This document shows, in pieces, positions 8,412 to 16,041 of a DNA stretch of 64,000 bases (within the stretch, counting starts at the first letter, position 1; every line of letters starts with the position of its first letter). Source of the stretch: Actinoallomurus iriomotensis (GTDB taxonomy: Bacteria; Actinomycetota; Actinomycetes; Streptosporangiales; Streptosporangiaceae); assembly GCF_030269445.1 (NCBI RefSeq), contig NZ_BSTJ01000007.1, forward strand, positions 1 to 64,000, written 5' to 3'. A program made the position numbers and the translations under genes. The notes beneath the pieces are model-generated. The model saw only the letters and a list, made by a program, of their open reading frames with translations. It was not told the origin of the DNA and ran no database searches.

Positions 8412-9497
8412 TCAAACGGCGGGGGAGGATCCGCGATAAACCAGGTCCAACGTCACAGAAAGTGACCGCGGATCGCACCGGTCGGCCACCCGTTTCAGGG
8501 CCGCGCGGCTCATTCGGCGTGCCTCGGCCGGGTTGTCCAGCAGGTAGCCGATCGCGCCGGCGAGTTGCGCCGGGTTGCCGGGCGCGGTGAGCAGGCCCGT
8601 CTCGCCGGCCCGGATGATGTCCGGCCCGCTCGGCGCCACCGTGCCCACGAGGGGCACGCCGGCCGCGGCCGCCTCCACCGCGGCGTACGGCACGCCCTCG
8701 TGCCGGCCGGTCATCGCGAGCACGTCGAAACCGGGCAGCAGGTCGGCGATGTCGTCGCGCCGGCCCAGCCAGATCAGGCGTTCACCGCCGAGCCGCTCGG
8801 TGAACCCGCGGCCGACCCGCCCCGGCAGGCGCGCGGCCGGCCCGCCGTCGCCGTCGGCCCACACTCCGTAGACGCCTCCGGGCAGCCGCGCGATCGCGCG
8901 GGCGAACACGTCCGGACGCCGCGCTCCGTGCGCCGGGCCGATGCCCCCGACCACCTGCGCGCCGAGCGGCAGCCCCAGCAGCTGCCGCGCCCGCGTACGC
9001 GTGCCGGCGCGGTCCGGCAGGGCGACGGCGGGCCAGATCGCGCGTAGCCGCTCCGGAGACGCCAGGCCCAGCCGGAGCGCGCGGGACGCCGTTCGCGTCC
9101 CCACCGCGAGGAACATGCCGGTGTGCCGCGCGGCCCGCCGCTCCGCGAGCGTCGGCGCGGGCGGGAAGTACCAGGTGTGCACGACGCGCGGGACGCCGGC
9201 CCGCGCGGCCGCGAGCCGCCCGGCCGTTCCCTCGTGCGTGTGCACGACGTCGTACGCGCCCGCCCCGATGACCTCGGCCAGCGCGTACCGCCCTGGCGCG
9301 CGCACGACCTCCACCCCCGAGCGTTCGGCCCACGCCTCGAGCCCCCCGCGCTCGCCGGTGATCACGGTGTGCGTGTACGCGTCCGGGTCGAGCGCGAGAG
9401 CCGCCGTCACCGCCGCCCGCGCCGGCCCGCCCTCGAACCGGTCGAGCACCAGGGCGACACGCAGCGGCGCGCCCGTTCCCCCGCCGCGCTCAGTCAT
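8412..9497 (-). CDS. GT4-type glycosyltransferase
   Basis: A 361-residue GT-B fold enzyme. The N-terminal half has a typical acceptor domain (RVALVLDRFEGGPARAAVTAAL, then DVVHTHEGTAGRLAA), and the C-terminal half has a Glycos_transf_1 donor-binding domain with the E-x7-E style element EGVPYAAVEAAAAGVPLVGT. It probably transfers a sugar from a nucleotide donor to a lipid-linked or surface glycan. The start ATG overlaps the stop of the last of three tandem short leader frames, with GGAGGAGGG upstream. It lies downstream of the CapD-like gene and is likely co-transcribed with it. Confidence 0.88.
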   Translation of the reverse strand: MTERGGGTGAPLRVALVLDRFEGGPARAAVTAALALDPDAYTHTVITGERGGLEAWAERSGVEVVRAPGRYALAEVIGAGAYDVVHTHEGTAGRLAAARAGVPRVVHTWYFPPAPTLAERRAARHTGMFLAVGTRTASRALRLGLASPERLRAIWPAVALPDRAGTRTRARQLLGLPLGAQVVGGIGPAHGARRPDVFARAIARLPGGVYGVWADGDGGPAARLPGRVGRGFTERLGGERLIWLGRRDDIADLLPGFDVLAMTGRHEGVPYAAVEAAAAGVPLVGTVAPSGPDIIRAGETGLLTAPGNPAQLAGAIGYLLDNPAEARRMSRAALKRVADRCDPRSLSVTLDLVYRGSSPAV

Positions 9498-9565
9498 GAG
9501 CCCTCCTCCGTCGGAAGAGAGACCAGGGGCGCGGGTCGTCTGATTCGCTCGCTCCGCTCGCTCAT
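9494..9565 (-). CDS. Short leader frame of the MSER family, copy 3 of a tandem array
   Basis: A 23-codon frame beginning MSERSERIRRPAPLV and ending LPTEEGS. It differs from copy 2 only in its last codons, where GGAGGAGGG supplies the ribosome site of the glycosyltransferase. Its TGA overlaps that gene's ATG (ATGA), and its own ATG overlaps the stop of copy 2. Confidence 0.6.
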   Translation of the reverse strand: MSERSERIRRPAPLVSLPTEEGS

Positions 9566-9633
9566 GGGCCCTCCTTGGTCGGAAGAGAGACCAGGGGCGC
9601 GGGTCGTCTGATTCGCTCGCTCCGCTCGCTCAT
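9562..9633 (-). CDS. Short leader frame of the MSER family, copy 2 of a tandem array
   Basis: A 23-codon frame beginning MSERSERIRRPAPLV and ending LPTKEGP. CAAGGAGGG in its last codons is a ribosome site for copy 3. Copies 2 and 3 are nearly identical over their 68-bp period, so the duplication is recent or kept uniform. Confidence 0.6.
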   Translation of the reverse strand: MSERSERIRRPAPLVSLPTKEGP

Positions 9634-9692
9634 GGGCCCTCCTTGGTCGGAAGAGAGACCAGGCACGCGGGTCGTCTGCTTCGCTCGCTCAT
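9630..9692 (-). CDS. Short leader frame of the MSER family, copy 1 of a tandem array
   Basis: A 20-codon frame, MSERSRRPACLV to LPTKEGP, three codons shorter than the other two. Its ATG overlaps the TGA of the CapD-like gene (ATGA) and its TGA overlaps the ATG of copy 2. The CapD-like gene, three leaders and the glycosyltransferase therefore form an unbroken chain of four-base overlaps. Confidence 0.6.
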   Translation of the reverse strand: MSERSRRPACLVSLPTKEGP

Positions 9693-11068
9693 GGGCGTTC
9701 CTCGTACGGCCGGTACTCCGGCAGGATTCGCCGCATCAGCATCCGTACCTCGTCGTCGGCGTCGCGCGCGGCCGCGTCGAGCAGGGCGGTCAGCGGTTCG
9801 CTCCGGCCCTGGGCCGGCGGGGTGGCGCGGGTCGCGCAGATCAGCGGATGGGCGGTCCGCACCCGCTCCTCCGAGTCGGCGAACGACCGGGCGCGCAGGC
9901 GCTCGCCGGGCCCCAGCCCGGTGAACCGGATCGTCGCGTCCGGCACGCGCAGCCCGTCGACGAGCGCGCCCACCACCGCCAGCACCGACGACGGCGGACC
10001 CGTGTCGAGGGCGAACGTCTCGGCGTCCTCGGCCATCACCGTCGCCTCCAGCACGAGTTCGGCGGCCTCGCGCGCGGACATGAGGTGCCGGGTGGCGTCG
10101 GGATGGGCCACGGTGACCGGCTGGCCCGCGGCGAGCCGGCCGGCGACCGTGCTCAGCGGAGAGTCGCTCGAGCCCAGCACCCCGCCGGCGCGTACCGCCG
10201 CGAAACAGGTCGAGCCGCCCGCCTCCGCGTGCAGCACCAGTTCCGACAGCCGGCGGGTCGCGCCGAGTACGGAGACCGGCTCGGCGGCCTGGTCGGTGGA
10301 GACGAGGACGAAGCGTTCGACGTCATGACGCAGGGCGGCGCGGACGAGGTTGCGCGTGCCGAGGACGTTCGTGCGCACCGCCGCGGACGGGCGGCGTTCG
10401 AGCGGGCGCGGGTCGTGGTTGAACCCCGCCGCGTGCAGCACCAGCTCGGGCCGTACGTCCTCGAACAGCGCGTCGACGCGTGACGCGTCCCTGATGTCCA
10501 CCACCGCGGAGCGGCCGGTCTCGCTCTCGGCGGCGAGCCTGGCCAGGCCGTCCGCGTCGTGGTCGAGCTGGACGAGCGCGGCCGGGTGGAGCGTACGGAG
10601 CCGCCGGCACAGCCGTGCGCCGACCGTGCCGCACGCGCCGGTGACCAGCACGCGGCGTCCCGAGACGAACCGCCGCGCCCGCGTGCTCGCCACGAGCAGC
10701 TCCCGCCGCCCGAGCAGACTGAGCGGCGTCTCGCGCGGGCCCGCGCCGGGCGGGAGGTAGCGCACGTCGAGGCCGGCCGCGCAGACGTCGTCGATGAGCC
10801 GCGCGACGCGTACGGGCGGCAGCGAGGGGATCGCCACGATGACCAGGTGCGCGCGGACCGGCCAGGTGGCGCCGGCGATGTCCGCGGTGCCGCCGAGCAC
10901 CGGCAGGCCGCCGACCGTGTCGCCCACCGGCCCGTCGTCGAGGAACCCGACCGGAGTCAGGCCGCCGTCCCTCTCCAGCAGCGCCCTGGCCACCGTACGG
11001 CCGGCGCCGCCCGCACCGACGATCACAGTGCGGACGCCGTCACCGCCACGGCACCGTCGCCTGCGCAA
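9689..11068 (-). CDS. CapD/FlaA1-like nucleotide-sugar dehydratase/epimerase homologue without membrane helices
   Basis: 459 residues with two Rossmann units. The first (TVIVGAGGAGRTVARALLER) is the CoA_binding_3 domain found ahead of the catalytic part in CapD/WbpM/FlaA1 proteins; the second (RRVLVTGACGTVGARLCRRL) is the extended SDR. The N-terminal membrane helices of most CapD proteins are missing. The usual active-site region SxDKA...MGATKR reads STDQAAEPVSVLGATRRL, so both lysines are replaced (Gln, Arg). Catalysis may be altered or lost. The start at TTG 11066-11068 is uncertain; internal GTG codons near VIVGAGG are alternatives. It feeds, by context, glycan synthesis with the downstream glycosyltransferase. 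Confidence 0.78.
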   Translation of the reverse strand: MRRRRCRGGDGVRTVIVGAGGAGRTVARALLERDGGLTPVGFLDDGPVGDTVGGLPVLGGTADIAGATWPVRAHLVIVAIPSLPPVRVARLIDDVCAAGLDVRYLPPGAGPRETPLSLLGRRELLVASTRARRFVSGRRVLVTGACGTVGARLCRRLRTLHPAALVQLDHDADGLARLAAESETGRSAVVDIRDASRVDALFEDVRPELVLHAAGFNHDPRPLERRPSAAVRTNVLGTRNLVRAALRHDVERFVLVSTDQAAEPVSVLGATRRLSELVLHAEAGGSTCFAAVRAGGVLGSSDSPLSTVAGRLAAGQPVTVAHPDATRHLMSAREAAELVLEATVMAEDAETFALDTGPPSSVLAVVGALVDGLRVPDATIRFTGLGPGERLRARSFADSEERVRTAHPLICATRATPPAQGRSEPLTALLDAAARDADDEVRMLMRRILPEYRPYEERP

Positions 11069-11189
11069 GCTCAGACCCGTCCGATTCTCACGAACACCCC
11101 TCTCGCCTGCGCCGAGAGTACGGCCGCCGCTCCGGCGCCTGAACGCGCATCAGGACGATGAGGACCTACGCCATATGGTGGACGCCGTT

Positions 11190-11861
11190 TCACATCGGGG
11201 GATCATCACCGGGATTCGACGGGCGCATGCCCGCACGCATCGCCACCGTGATCGCTTCGAGCGCGGAGTGCGCGTCGAGCTTGCCGAGAAGGTTCTGGGT
11301 GTGGGTGCGGACGGTGTTGGCCGACAGCCCGAGCCGGTCGGCGATCTCCGGCCGGTTCAGCCCGTCGACCATGCAGCGGAGCACCTCGCGTTCGCGCGGT
11401 GTGAGCTCGGCGAGGTCGTCGGCGTCCGGCGCGCCGTCGGCGAACAGCCGCCGCAGCACCTCGCCGAGGACCGTCGGCGGGATCCAGCCGCCACGCCCGG
11501 CCGCCCCCCGGATCACCTGCGAGACGAGGTCGGCGCTCTCGGTCTTGGGCAGCCACCCCACCGCCCCGCGCCGCAGCGCGGTGACCATCGGGTCGAGGTC
11601 GGTGATGCCGCTGAGCACGACCACCCGGACGTCGGGATGACGCCGCCGGATCAGGTCGAGCGCGTCGAGCCCGCTCTCCTCGCCGAGCACGAGGTCGAGC
11701 ACGACGACCTGGGGCGCCTCAGTCGCGATGAGCGCGGTGGCACGCCGGATGTCATGGGCGACGGGCAGCACCTCAAGGTCACGTTCGGCTCCGAGCCGCG
11801 CTGCGAGCGCCTCGGCGAACAGAGCCTGGTCGTCGACGATGAGGACGCGGATAGGCCTCAT
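11190..11861 (-). CDS. Orphan NarL/FixJ-family response regulator
   Basis: 223 residues: receiver (IRVLIVDDQALFAEALAARL, Asp in VVVLDLVLGEESG, Lys in GWLPKTE) and LuxR helix-turn-helix (LTPREREVLRCMVDGLNRPEIA). No kinase gene adjoins it; it lies 121 bases upstream of the CapD-like gene and may regulate it. The ATG at 11859-11861 begins MRPIRVL, matching the usual length of the family. Confidence 0.88.
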   Translation of the reverse strand: MRPIRVLIVDDQALFAEALAARLGAERDLEVLPVAHDIRRATALIATEAPQVVVLDLVLGEESGLDALDLIRRRHPDVRVVVLSGITDLDPMVTALRRGAVGWLPKTESADLVSQVIRGAAGRGGWIPPTVLGEVLRRLFADGAPDADDLAELTPREREVLRCMVDGLNRPEIADRLGLSANTVRTHTQNLLGKLDAHSALEAITVAMRAGMRPSNPGDDPPM

Positions 11862-11942
11862 GCGGGCCAGGATGACGCACCCGACCCGATCCCGGATCCC
11901 GCATTTGCTGGAGACCGCCCCTCGGAGAACCGGGCGGCCGGA

Positions 11943-13073
11943 TCAGGCGACGGCGCCCCGGTCGCGCAGGTCGGCGATCTCCTCCGGCGACAGGCCGAGT
12001 TCGGTCAGCGTCGCGTCGGTGTGTTCGCCCGCGCGTACGGGCGGTGCCGGCTCCTCGGCGGCGGTGCGGCTGAAGCGCGGGGCCGGGGCGGGCTGCGTCA
12101 GGCCGCCGACCTCCACGAACCCCTGGCGCGCCGTCACATGCGGATGGCCCGGGGCCTCGCCCAGGTTCATCACCGGTGCGACGCACGCGTCGGTGCCGTC
12201 GAAGATCTCCGTCCACTCCGCCCGGGTACGGGTCTTGAACACCTCGGTGAACCGCGCGCGCAGTTCCGGCCAGCGGTCCGTCTCCAGCTGGCCCGGCAGG
12301 TCCTCGTCCGCCAGTCCCAGGCCGTGCAGCAGCGCGGCGTAGAACTGCGGTTCGAGGGCTCCCACGCTCATGTACAGCCCGTCGGCCGTCTCGTACGTGT
12401 CGTAGAACGGCGCGCCGCTGTCGAGCAGGTTGGTGCCGCGGGCGTCCGACCACAGGCCCTGGCCCCGCATGCCGTGAATGAACGACGTCAGCAGGGCGGC
12501 CCCGTCGACCATGGCCGCGTCGACGACCTGTCCCCGGCCCGAGCGCGACCGCTCGTACAGCGCGGCGAGGATGCCGACGGCGAGCAGCATGCCGCCGCCG
12601 CCGAAGTCGCCGACGAGGTTGAGGGGCGGCAGCGGCCGCTCGCCGGCGCGGCCGATCGGGTCCAGCGCGCCCGCGACGGCGATGTAGTTGATGTCGTGGC
12701 CGGCCATTCCGGACATCGGGCCCTCCTGGCCCCAGCCCGTCATCCGGCCGTAGACGAGGCCGGGGTTGCGGGCGAGGCAGACGTCCGGGCCGAAGCCGAG
12801 GCGCTCGGTCACGCCCGGGCGGAAGCCTTCGACGATGACGTCCGCGTCGTCGACCAGGCGCAGGAGTACGTCGACTCCGGCGGGGTCCTTGAGGTTGAGG
12901 CCGATGGAGCGGCGGCCGCGGCCGAGCGGGTCCGTCGGCGCCTCACCGCCGACACCGGCCGGGCGGTCGACGCGGATGACGTCGGCACCGAGGTCGGACA
13001 GCACCATGCACGCGAAGGGCGCGGGTGCGAGACTCGCGATCTCGATGACGCGGACACCGTTCAGCGGTCCCAT
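11943..13073 (-). CDS. CaiB/BaiF family CoA-transferase, alpha-methylacyl-CoA racemase type
   Basis: A 376-residue class III CoA-transferase-fold protein. The order of motifs fits alpha-methylacyl-CoA racemase: LAPAPFACMVLSDLGADVIRVDRP at the start, RRSIGLNLKDPAG, and AGHDINYIAVAGAL with the catalytic Asp in HDINY, preceded by MTGWGQEGP. Racemases interconvert (2R) and (2S) methyl-branched acyl-CoAs during sterol or branched fatty acid breakdown. I chose the ATG at 13071-13073 because AAGAGG lies 6 bases upstream; a GTG two codons earlier would overlap that site. A 13-bp palindrome at 13109-13121 lies in its promoter. Confidence 0.87.
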   Translation of the reverse strand: MGPLNGVRVIEIASLAPAPFACMVLSDLGADVIRVDRPAGVGGEAPTDPLGRGRRSIGLNLKDPAGVDVLLRLVDDADVIVEGFRPGVTERLGFGPDVCLARNPGLVYGRMTGWGQEGPMSGMAGHDINYIAVAGALDPIGRAGERPLPPLNLVGDFGGGGMLLAVGILAALYERSRSGRGQVVDAAMVDGAALLTSFIHGMRGQGLWSDARGTNLLDSGAPFYDTYETADGLYMSVGALEPQFYAALLHGLGLADEDLPGQLETDRWPELRARFTEVFKTRTRAEWTEIFDGTDACVAPVMNLGEAPGHPHVTARQGFVEVGGLTQPAPAPRFSRTAAEEPAPPVRAGEHTDATLTELGLSPEEIADLRDRGAVA

Positions 13074-13108
13074 GCTCACCTCTTAGGTCGGTCGCTGCGG
13101 AACACTCT

Positions 13109-13121
13109 AGAACGTCGTTCT
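13109..13121. promoter_or_regulatory. Candidate TetR-type operator upstream of the racemase gene
   Basis: The perfect palindrome AGAACG-T-CGTTCT lies 36 bases before the racemase start. It resembles operators of TetR repressors of lipid catabolism such as KstR, but the spacing between AAC and GTT is three bases instead of two. No TetR gene is adjacent. Confidence 0.45.
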
Positions 13122-13229
13122 GGAGCGCCGAGCACCGCCTTCGGGGAAGGGGGATACGAGAAACCGGTGCTCCGTGGCGGGAGACCACGGTGGGACGACA
13201 GCGGAGAACCGCCGTTGAAGCGTTGAGGT

Positions 13230-13249
13230 GGCGCGGCCTGAGCCGCGCC
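13230..13249 (-). terminator. Hairpin after the 49-residue peptide gene
   Basis: GGCGCGGC-CTGA-GCCGCGCC forms a perfect eight-base stem five bases beyond the stop codon of the small gene at 13255-13404. Confidence 0.6.
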
Positions 13250-13254
13250 GGGGA

Positions 13255-13404
13255 TCACAGTGCGTTCACGAACCTCGACAAAGAGTGGCCCGCGTCGGAG
13301 AGGCTGCCGAGTGCGTTGTGCACCACGCGAGCCGCGCCGGACGGAGAAGTCAGCAGGTAGAACACAACAAAGGCCCCGAGTGCCCAGGTAAGGTACTTCT
13401 TCAT
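13255..13404 (-). CDS. Small single-pass membrane peptide, 49 residues
   Basis: A 49-residue frame starting ATG at 13402-13404, with GGGAGGCGGGAG upstream, and ending TGA at 13255. It begins MKKYLTWALGAFVVFYLLTS, one basic-flanked membrane helix, followed by a short amphipathic tail with LGSLSDAGHSLSRFVNAL. It is followed by a clear terminator, has lower GC at wobble positions than its neighbours, and looks like a conserved actinobacterial small membrane protein of unknown function. The strong ribosome site and terminator make a real gene likely. Confidence 0.7.
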   Translation of the reverse strand: MKKYLTWALGAFVVFYLLTSPSGAARVVHNALGSLSDAGHSLSRFVNAL

Positions 13405-14067
13405 TGGCGCTCCCGCCTCCCTATGAACGCCGATTTGCCGCCAACGTGTGGCGCGGACGGCATCCTTCCGGTTTCAGTTGTAGTGATGCGAGCCGCCCGG
13501 TGGGCGGACCCTCATCGCGATCGTCCGTGTCTCATAGTCGAGTATCACCGCTTCGCTGCCTTCTGTCGCGTGTCAACTTTGACACACATTGGTGCGAGGG
13601 GGCGACCAAGAGTCGAGACCCCGTCTGAGGTTTCGCTAATGACATCAAATGTACTGGTCACGGCGGTGTAGTGGCGATGTCATGCGTTCCTTCGCGGCGG
13701 CCGGTGTGGCGCGAACAAGATGGCGCGGAAGTGTGAGATATGCCGACGGTTCCGTCGCGGAGCGTGTCCGGTGATCACTCCCGGTTCGCGAACCGTATCG
13801 CCGCCGTGAAACGGGAACAGATGTATATATCGCCCATCTTCTCGTCGCCGGCGGCAGCCGGGCCCCGGCCGCTTTCGGACAGCCCGTGCCCCGGTCAACG
13901 GTGAGACCGCCAGACGCCCGCCGACCGGGCGTCCGACCGCCGCGACCCGGCGGACGGAGGGCCGGTCGGCCCCTCTGGCCTGCGCAAATGCATGAACTAA
14001 GTGCCCGCCGGGTAACTCATCGTTGCCGTGCGTGGCCGTCGGGGGGCGCCGCTCACGGCCGAAAACC
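13405..14067. other. Non-coding stretch with two inverted repeats
   Basis: No convincing gene lies in these 663 bases; composition is less GC-rich than elsewhere. Two structures stand out. GTGTCAA-CT-TTGACAC at 13570-13585 is a perfect operator-like palindrome that also contains a TTGACA -35-like hexamer. GACGCCCG-CCGAC-CGGGCGTC at 13913-13933 is a hairpin. The gap separates the small peptide gene (leftward) from the sensor kinase (rightward), so at least two promoters must lie here. Confidence 0.5.
13570..13585. promoter_or_regulatory. Operator-like palindrome GTGTCAA-CT-TTGACAC
   Basis: A perfect 7-2-7 inverted repeat in an otherwise AT-richer intergenic stretch, 166 bases upstream of the small peptide gene. 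The right arm TTGACA could serve as a -35 element. The binding protein is unknown. Confidence 0.4.
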
Positions 14068-15408
14068 GTGCGGCCTTCGAACGAGCAACTCATCAGAGTG
14101 CGCGTCACCGTCATCGCGATGGTGGTGACGGGCTTCCTCGCCATGCTCGGGTACGGGGGGCTGCTCGCCTTCATCCGCATCCAGGCGGGCATCCAGCTCG
14201 ACAACCAGCTGACGTTCACCGCGCGCCAGGTCGCCACCCTCGTCCGTGCCGGTCACCTGGAGAACCCCATCGTCCTCGGCAACCCCGGCCTGATCCAGGT
14301 GCAGAACGACCGCAGGCAGGTCGTCGCGGCCAGCCGCTCGCTGGTCGGCCTGTCCGCGCTGCGGGCGAAGGCGCCCACCGGCGACGCCCGTCTCTTCGAA
14401 CGCGTCTGCCCGGGAAACCGCTGCTTCCGCGCCGTCTCGATGCGGGTGGCCGGCCCGGACGGCCCGCTCACCGTGTACGTCCTGGCGCCGGAGCTGGGCC
14501 TGTTCCCCCGGCCGGGCCTCGCCGTCTTCCTCGCCCTCGGCATCCCGTTCAGCATCGGGGTGACCGGGGTCTGGCGATGGTGGCTCGCCGCGCGGAGGCT
14601 GCGGCCCGTCGAGCTGATCCGCGCCGAACTCGACGAGATCAACGCGGCCGACCTGCACCGGCGAGTGTCGGTGCCGCCCCGGCGCGATGAGTTCTTCTCG
14701 CTGGTCGAGGCCGTCAACGCCACGCTGGACCGGCTGGAGGCGGCGGTCGAGCAGCAGCGGCGACTGGTCTCCGACGTCTCGCACGACCTGCGTAGCCCCA
14801 TCGCCGGCCTGCGCGCCGAGCTCGAGGCGGCTCTGATCGACCCGGAGGGCACCGACCTGCGGTCGGCGCTGACCCGCACGCTGAAGAACACCGAACGCCT
14901 GCAGAACATCGTCACCGAGCTTCTCGTGCTCGCCCGTAGAGAGGCGGGCCTGCCCGGCCGTACCGAGCGCGTCGACCTTGGCGAGCTCGCCGAGCGCGAG
15001 GTGGCCCGCCGGCCCCGCCGCATCTCGGCGAAGGTCGCCGCCGAACCCGGTGTGATCGCCCGGGTGAACGACGTCGACGTTGGCCGGGTGCTCACCAACC
15101 TGCTCGACAACGCCGCCCGGCACGCCGACTCCGAGGTGATCGTGACCGTACGGCGCGACCGCGACGTCGCGGTCGTGGAGGTCTTCAACGACGGTGAGGC
15201 GATCGCGCCCGAGGACCGCGAGCGGATCTTCGAACGGTTCATCCGGCTGCCCGCCTCGCGGAAGCGGGACTCGGGCGGTACGGGGCTCGGGCTGGCCATC
15301 TCACGTGACATCGCCGACGCGTACGGCGGTTCCCTGGAACTGGCCGACGACGACCTCGGCACCCGGTTCGTCCTCACGCTCCCGCTTCTGGAGGAGCCCG
15401 AGGCCTGA
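14068..15408 (+). CDS. Orphan membrane sensor histidine kinase (HAMP, HisKA, HATPase)
   Basis: About 446 residues. Two membrane helices (VIAMVVTGFLAMLGYGGLLAF and LAVFLALGIPFSIGVTGVW) flank a periplasmic domain of roughly 130 residues containing CPGNRC, possibly a disulphide. A HAMP linker follows (LRPVELIRAELDEINAADLHRRV), then the phosphoacceptor motif SDVSHDLRSPIAGLRAE and the ATPase with NLLDNAARHA, NDGEAIAPEDRERIFERF and GGTGLGLAISRDIADAYGGSL. No response regulator gene is adjacent, which is unusual for this kinase class. The start is uncertain: TTG 14023, GTG 14068 and GTG 14098 are all in frame and none has a strong ribosome site. Confidence 0.87.
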   Translation: MRPSNEQLIRVRVTVIAMVVTGFLAMLGYGGLLAFIRIQAGIQLDNQLTFTARQVATLVRAGHLENPIVLGNPGLIQVQNDRRQVVAASRSLVGLSALRAKAPTGDARLFERVCPGNRCFRAVSMRVAGPDGPLTVYVLAPELGLFPRPGLAVFLALGIPFSIGVTGVWRWWLAARRLRPVELIRAELDEINAADLHRRVSVPPRRDEFFSLVEAVNATLDRLEAAVEQQRRLVSDVSHDLRSPIAGLRAELEAALIDPEGTDLRSALTRTLKNTERLQNIVTELLVLARREAGLPGRTERVDLGELAEREVARRPRRISAKVAAEPGVIARVNDVDVGRVLTNLLDNAARHADSEVIVTVRRDRDVAVVEVFNDGEAIAPEDRERIFERFIRLPASRKRDSGGTGLGLAISRDIADAYGGSLELADDDLGTRFVLTLPLLEEPEA

Positions 15409-15417
15409 ACGCCTGAG

Positions 15418-16011
15418 CTACTGCGGGTTCCGCCACATCGGCCAGACGCGCGGCCCGCCCCCGGACACGCGGATCTCCCCGGTGACCCGGAAGTCGAAGC
15501 GCTCGTAGTAGGCGATGTTCGACTCCTTGGACGACTCCAGGTACGCGGGGAAGCGCCCGTCGTCGCAGCGGGACAGCCGCGACATCAGCAGGGCCGAGCC
15601 GAACCCGTGGCCCTGGGCCGTCGGGTCGGTGCCGAGCACCGCGAGGTAGTAGTGCGGCTCGATCGGATGGGCCCGCTCGATCTCGCCGAGCCCGCGCAGC
15701 ACCGTGTACGTCCGGGTGCCGAGGACGCGGAGCATGGCGGGGAACTGCCGGAGCTGGGCGGTGAGGGAGATCTGCCAGCGGCCCGGCGGGTCCCACAGCG
15801 CGCCCGCCCGGACCCGCCCGTTCTCCTCGGCCAGCTCGTTCAGCCCGTTCGGCAGGTGTGCGTGGCGGAGCAGCAGGGCGAACATGGCGGCCATCCGCTC
15901 CGGATGGCGGGGAAACATCCACGTCCAGACCGGATCGTCGGCGAAGGCGCGTCCCAGCACCGCCGCGAGGGCGTCGGCGTCTGAGGCCAGGACGTCACGG
16001 ACCGCGTTCAT
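15418..16011 (-). CDS. GNAT-family N-acetyltransferase
   Basis: A 197-residue acyltransferase. The acetyl-CoA-binding motif A is present as YLAVLGTDPTAQGHGFGSALL (Q/RxxGxG/A = QGHGFG), followed by the usual strand with YLESSKESNIAYYERFDFRVTG. The N-terminal ALGRAFADDPVWTWMFP is typical of a subgroup of actinobacterial GNATs whose substrates are unknown. It is convergent with the kinase (nine-base gap) and divergent from the holin-like gene, sharing a 30-base promoter space. Confidence 0.85.
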   Translation of the reverse strand: MNAVRDVLASDADALAAVLGRAFADDPVWTWMFPRHPERMAAMFALLLRHAHLPNGLNELAEENGRVRAGALWDPPGRWQISLTAQLRQFPAMLRVLGTRTYTVLRGLGEIERAHPIEPHYYLAVLGTDPTAQGHGFGSALLMSRLSRCDDGRFPAYLESSKESNIAYYERFDFRVTGEIRVSGGGPRVWPMWRNPQ

Positions 16012-16041
16012 CCGCGAAGTGTTTCGTGCGACGATCGGTAT

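Larger units (their letters stand above)
9494..9692 (-). repeat. Tandem array of 68-bp leader-cassette units
   Basis: Two almost exact 68-bp units and one five-base-deviating shorter unit are arranged head to tail. The unit contains TCGCTCGCTCCGCTCGCTCA followed by a GGCCCTCCTTGGTCGGAAGA segment on the plus strand. Related single copies occur at 6618-6718 and 17124-17195. Confidence 0.85.

Noticed and set aside
10794-13226. An 810-codon plus-strand frame
   Set aside because: It runs opposite to the response regulator and the racemase, both of which have complete family motifs. The plus-strand product has low-complexity composition.
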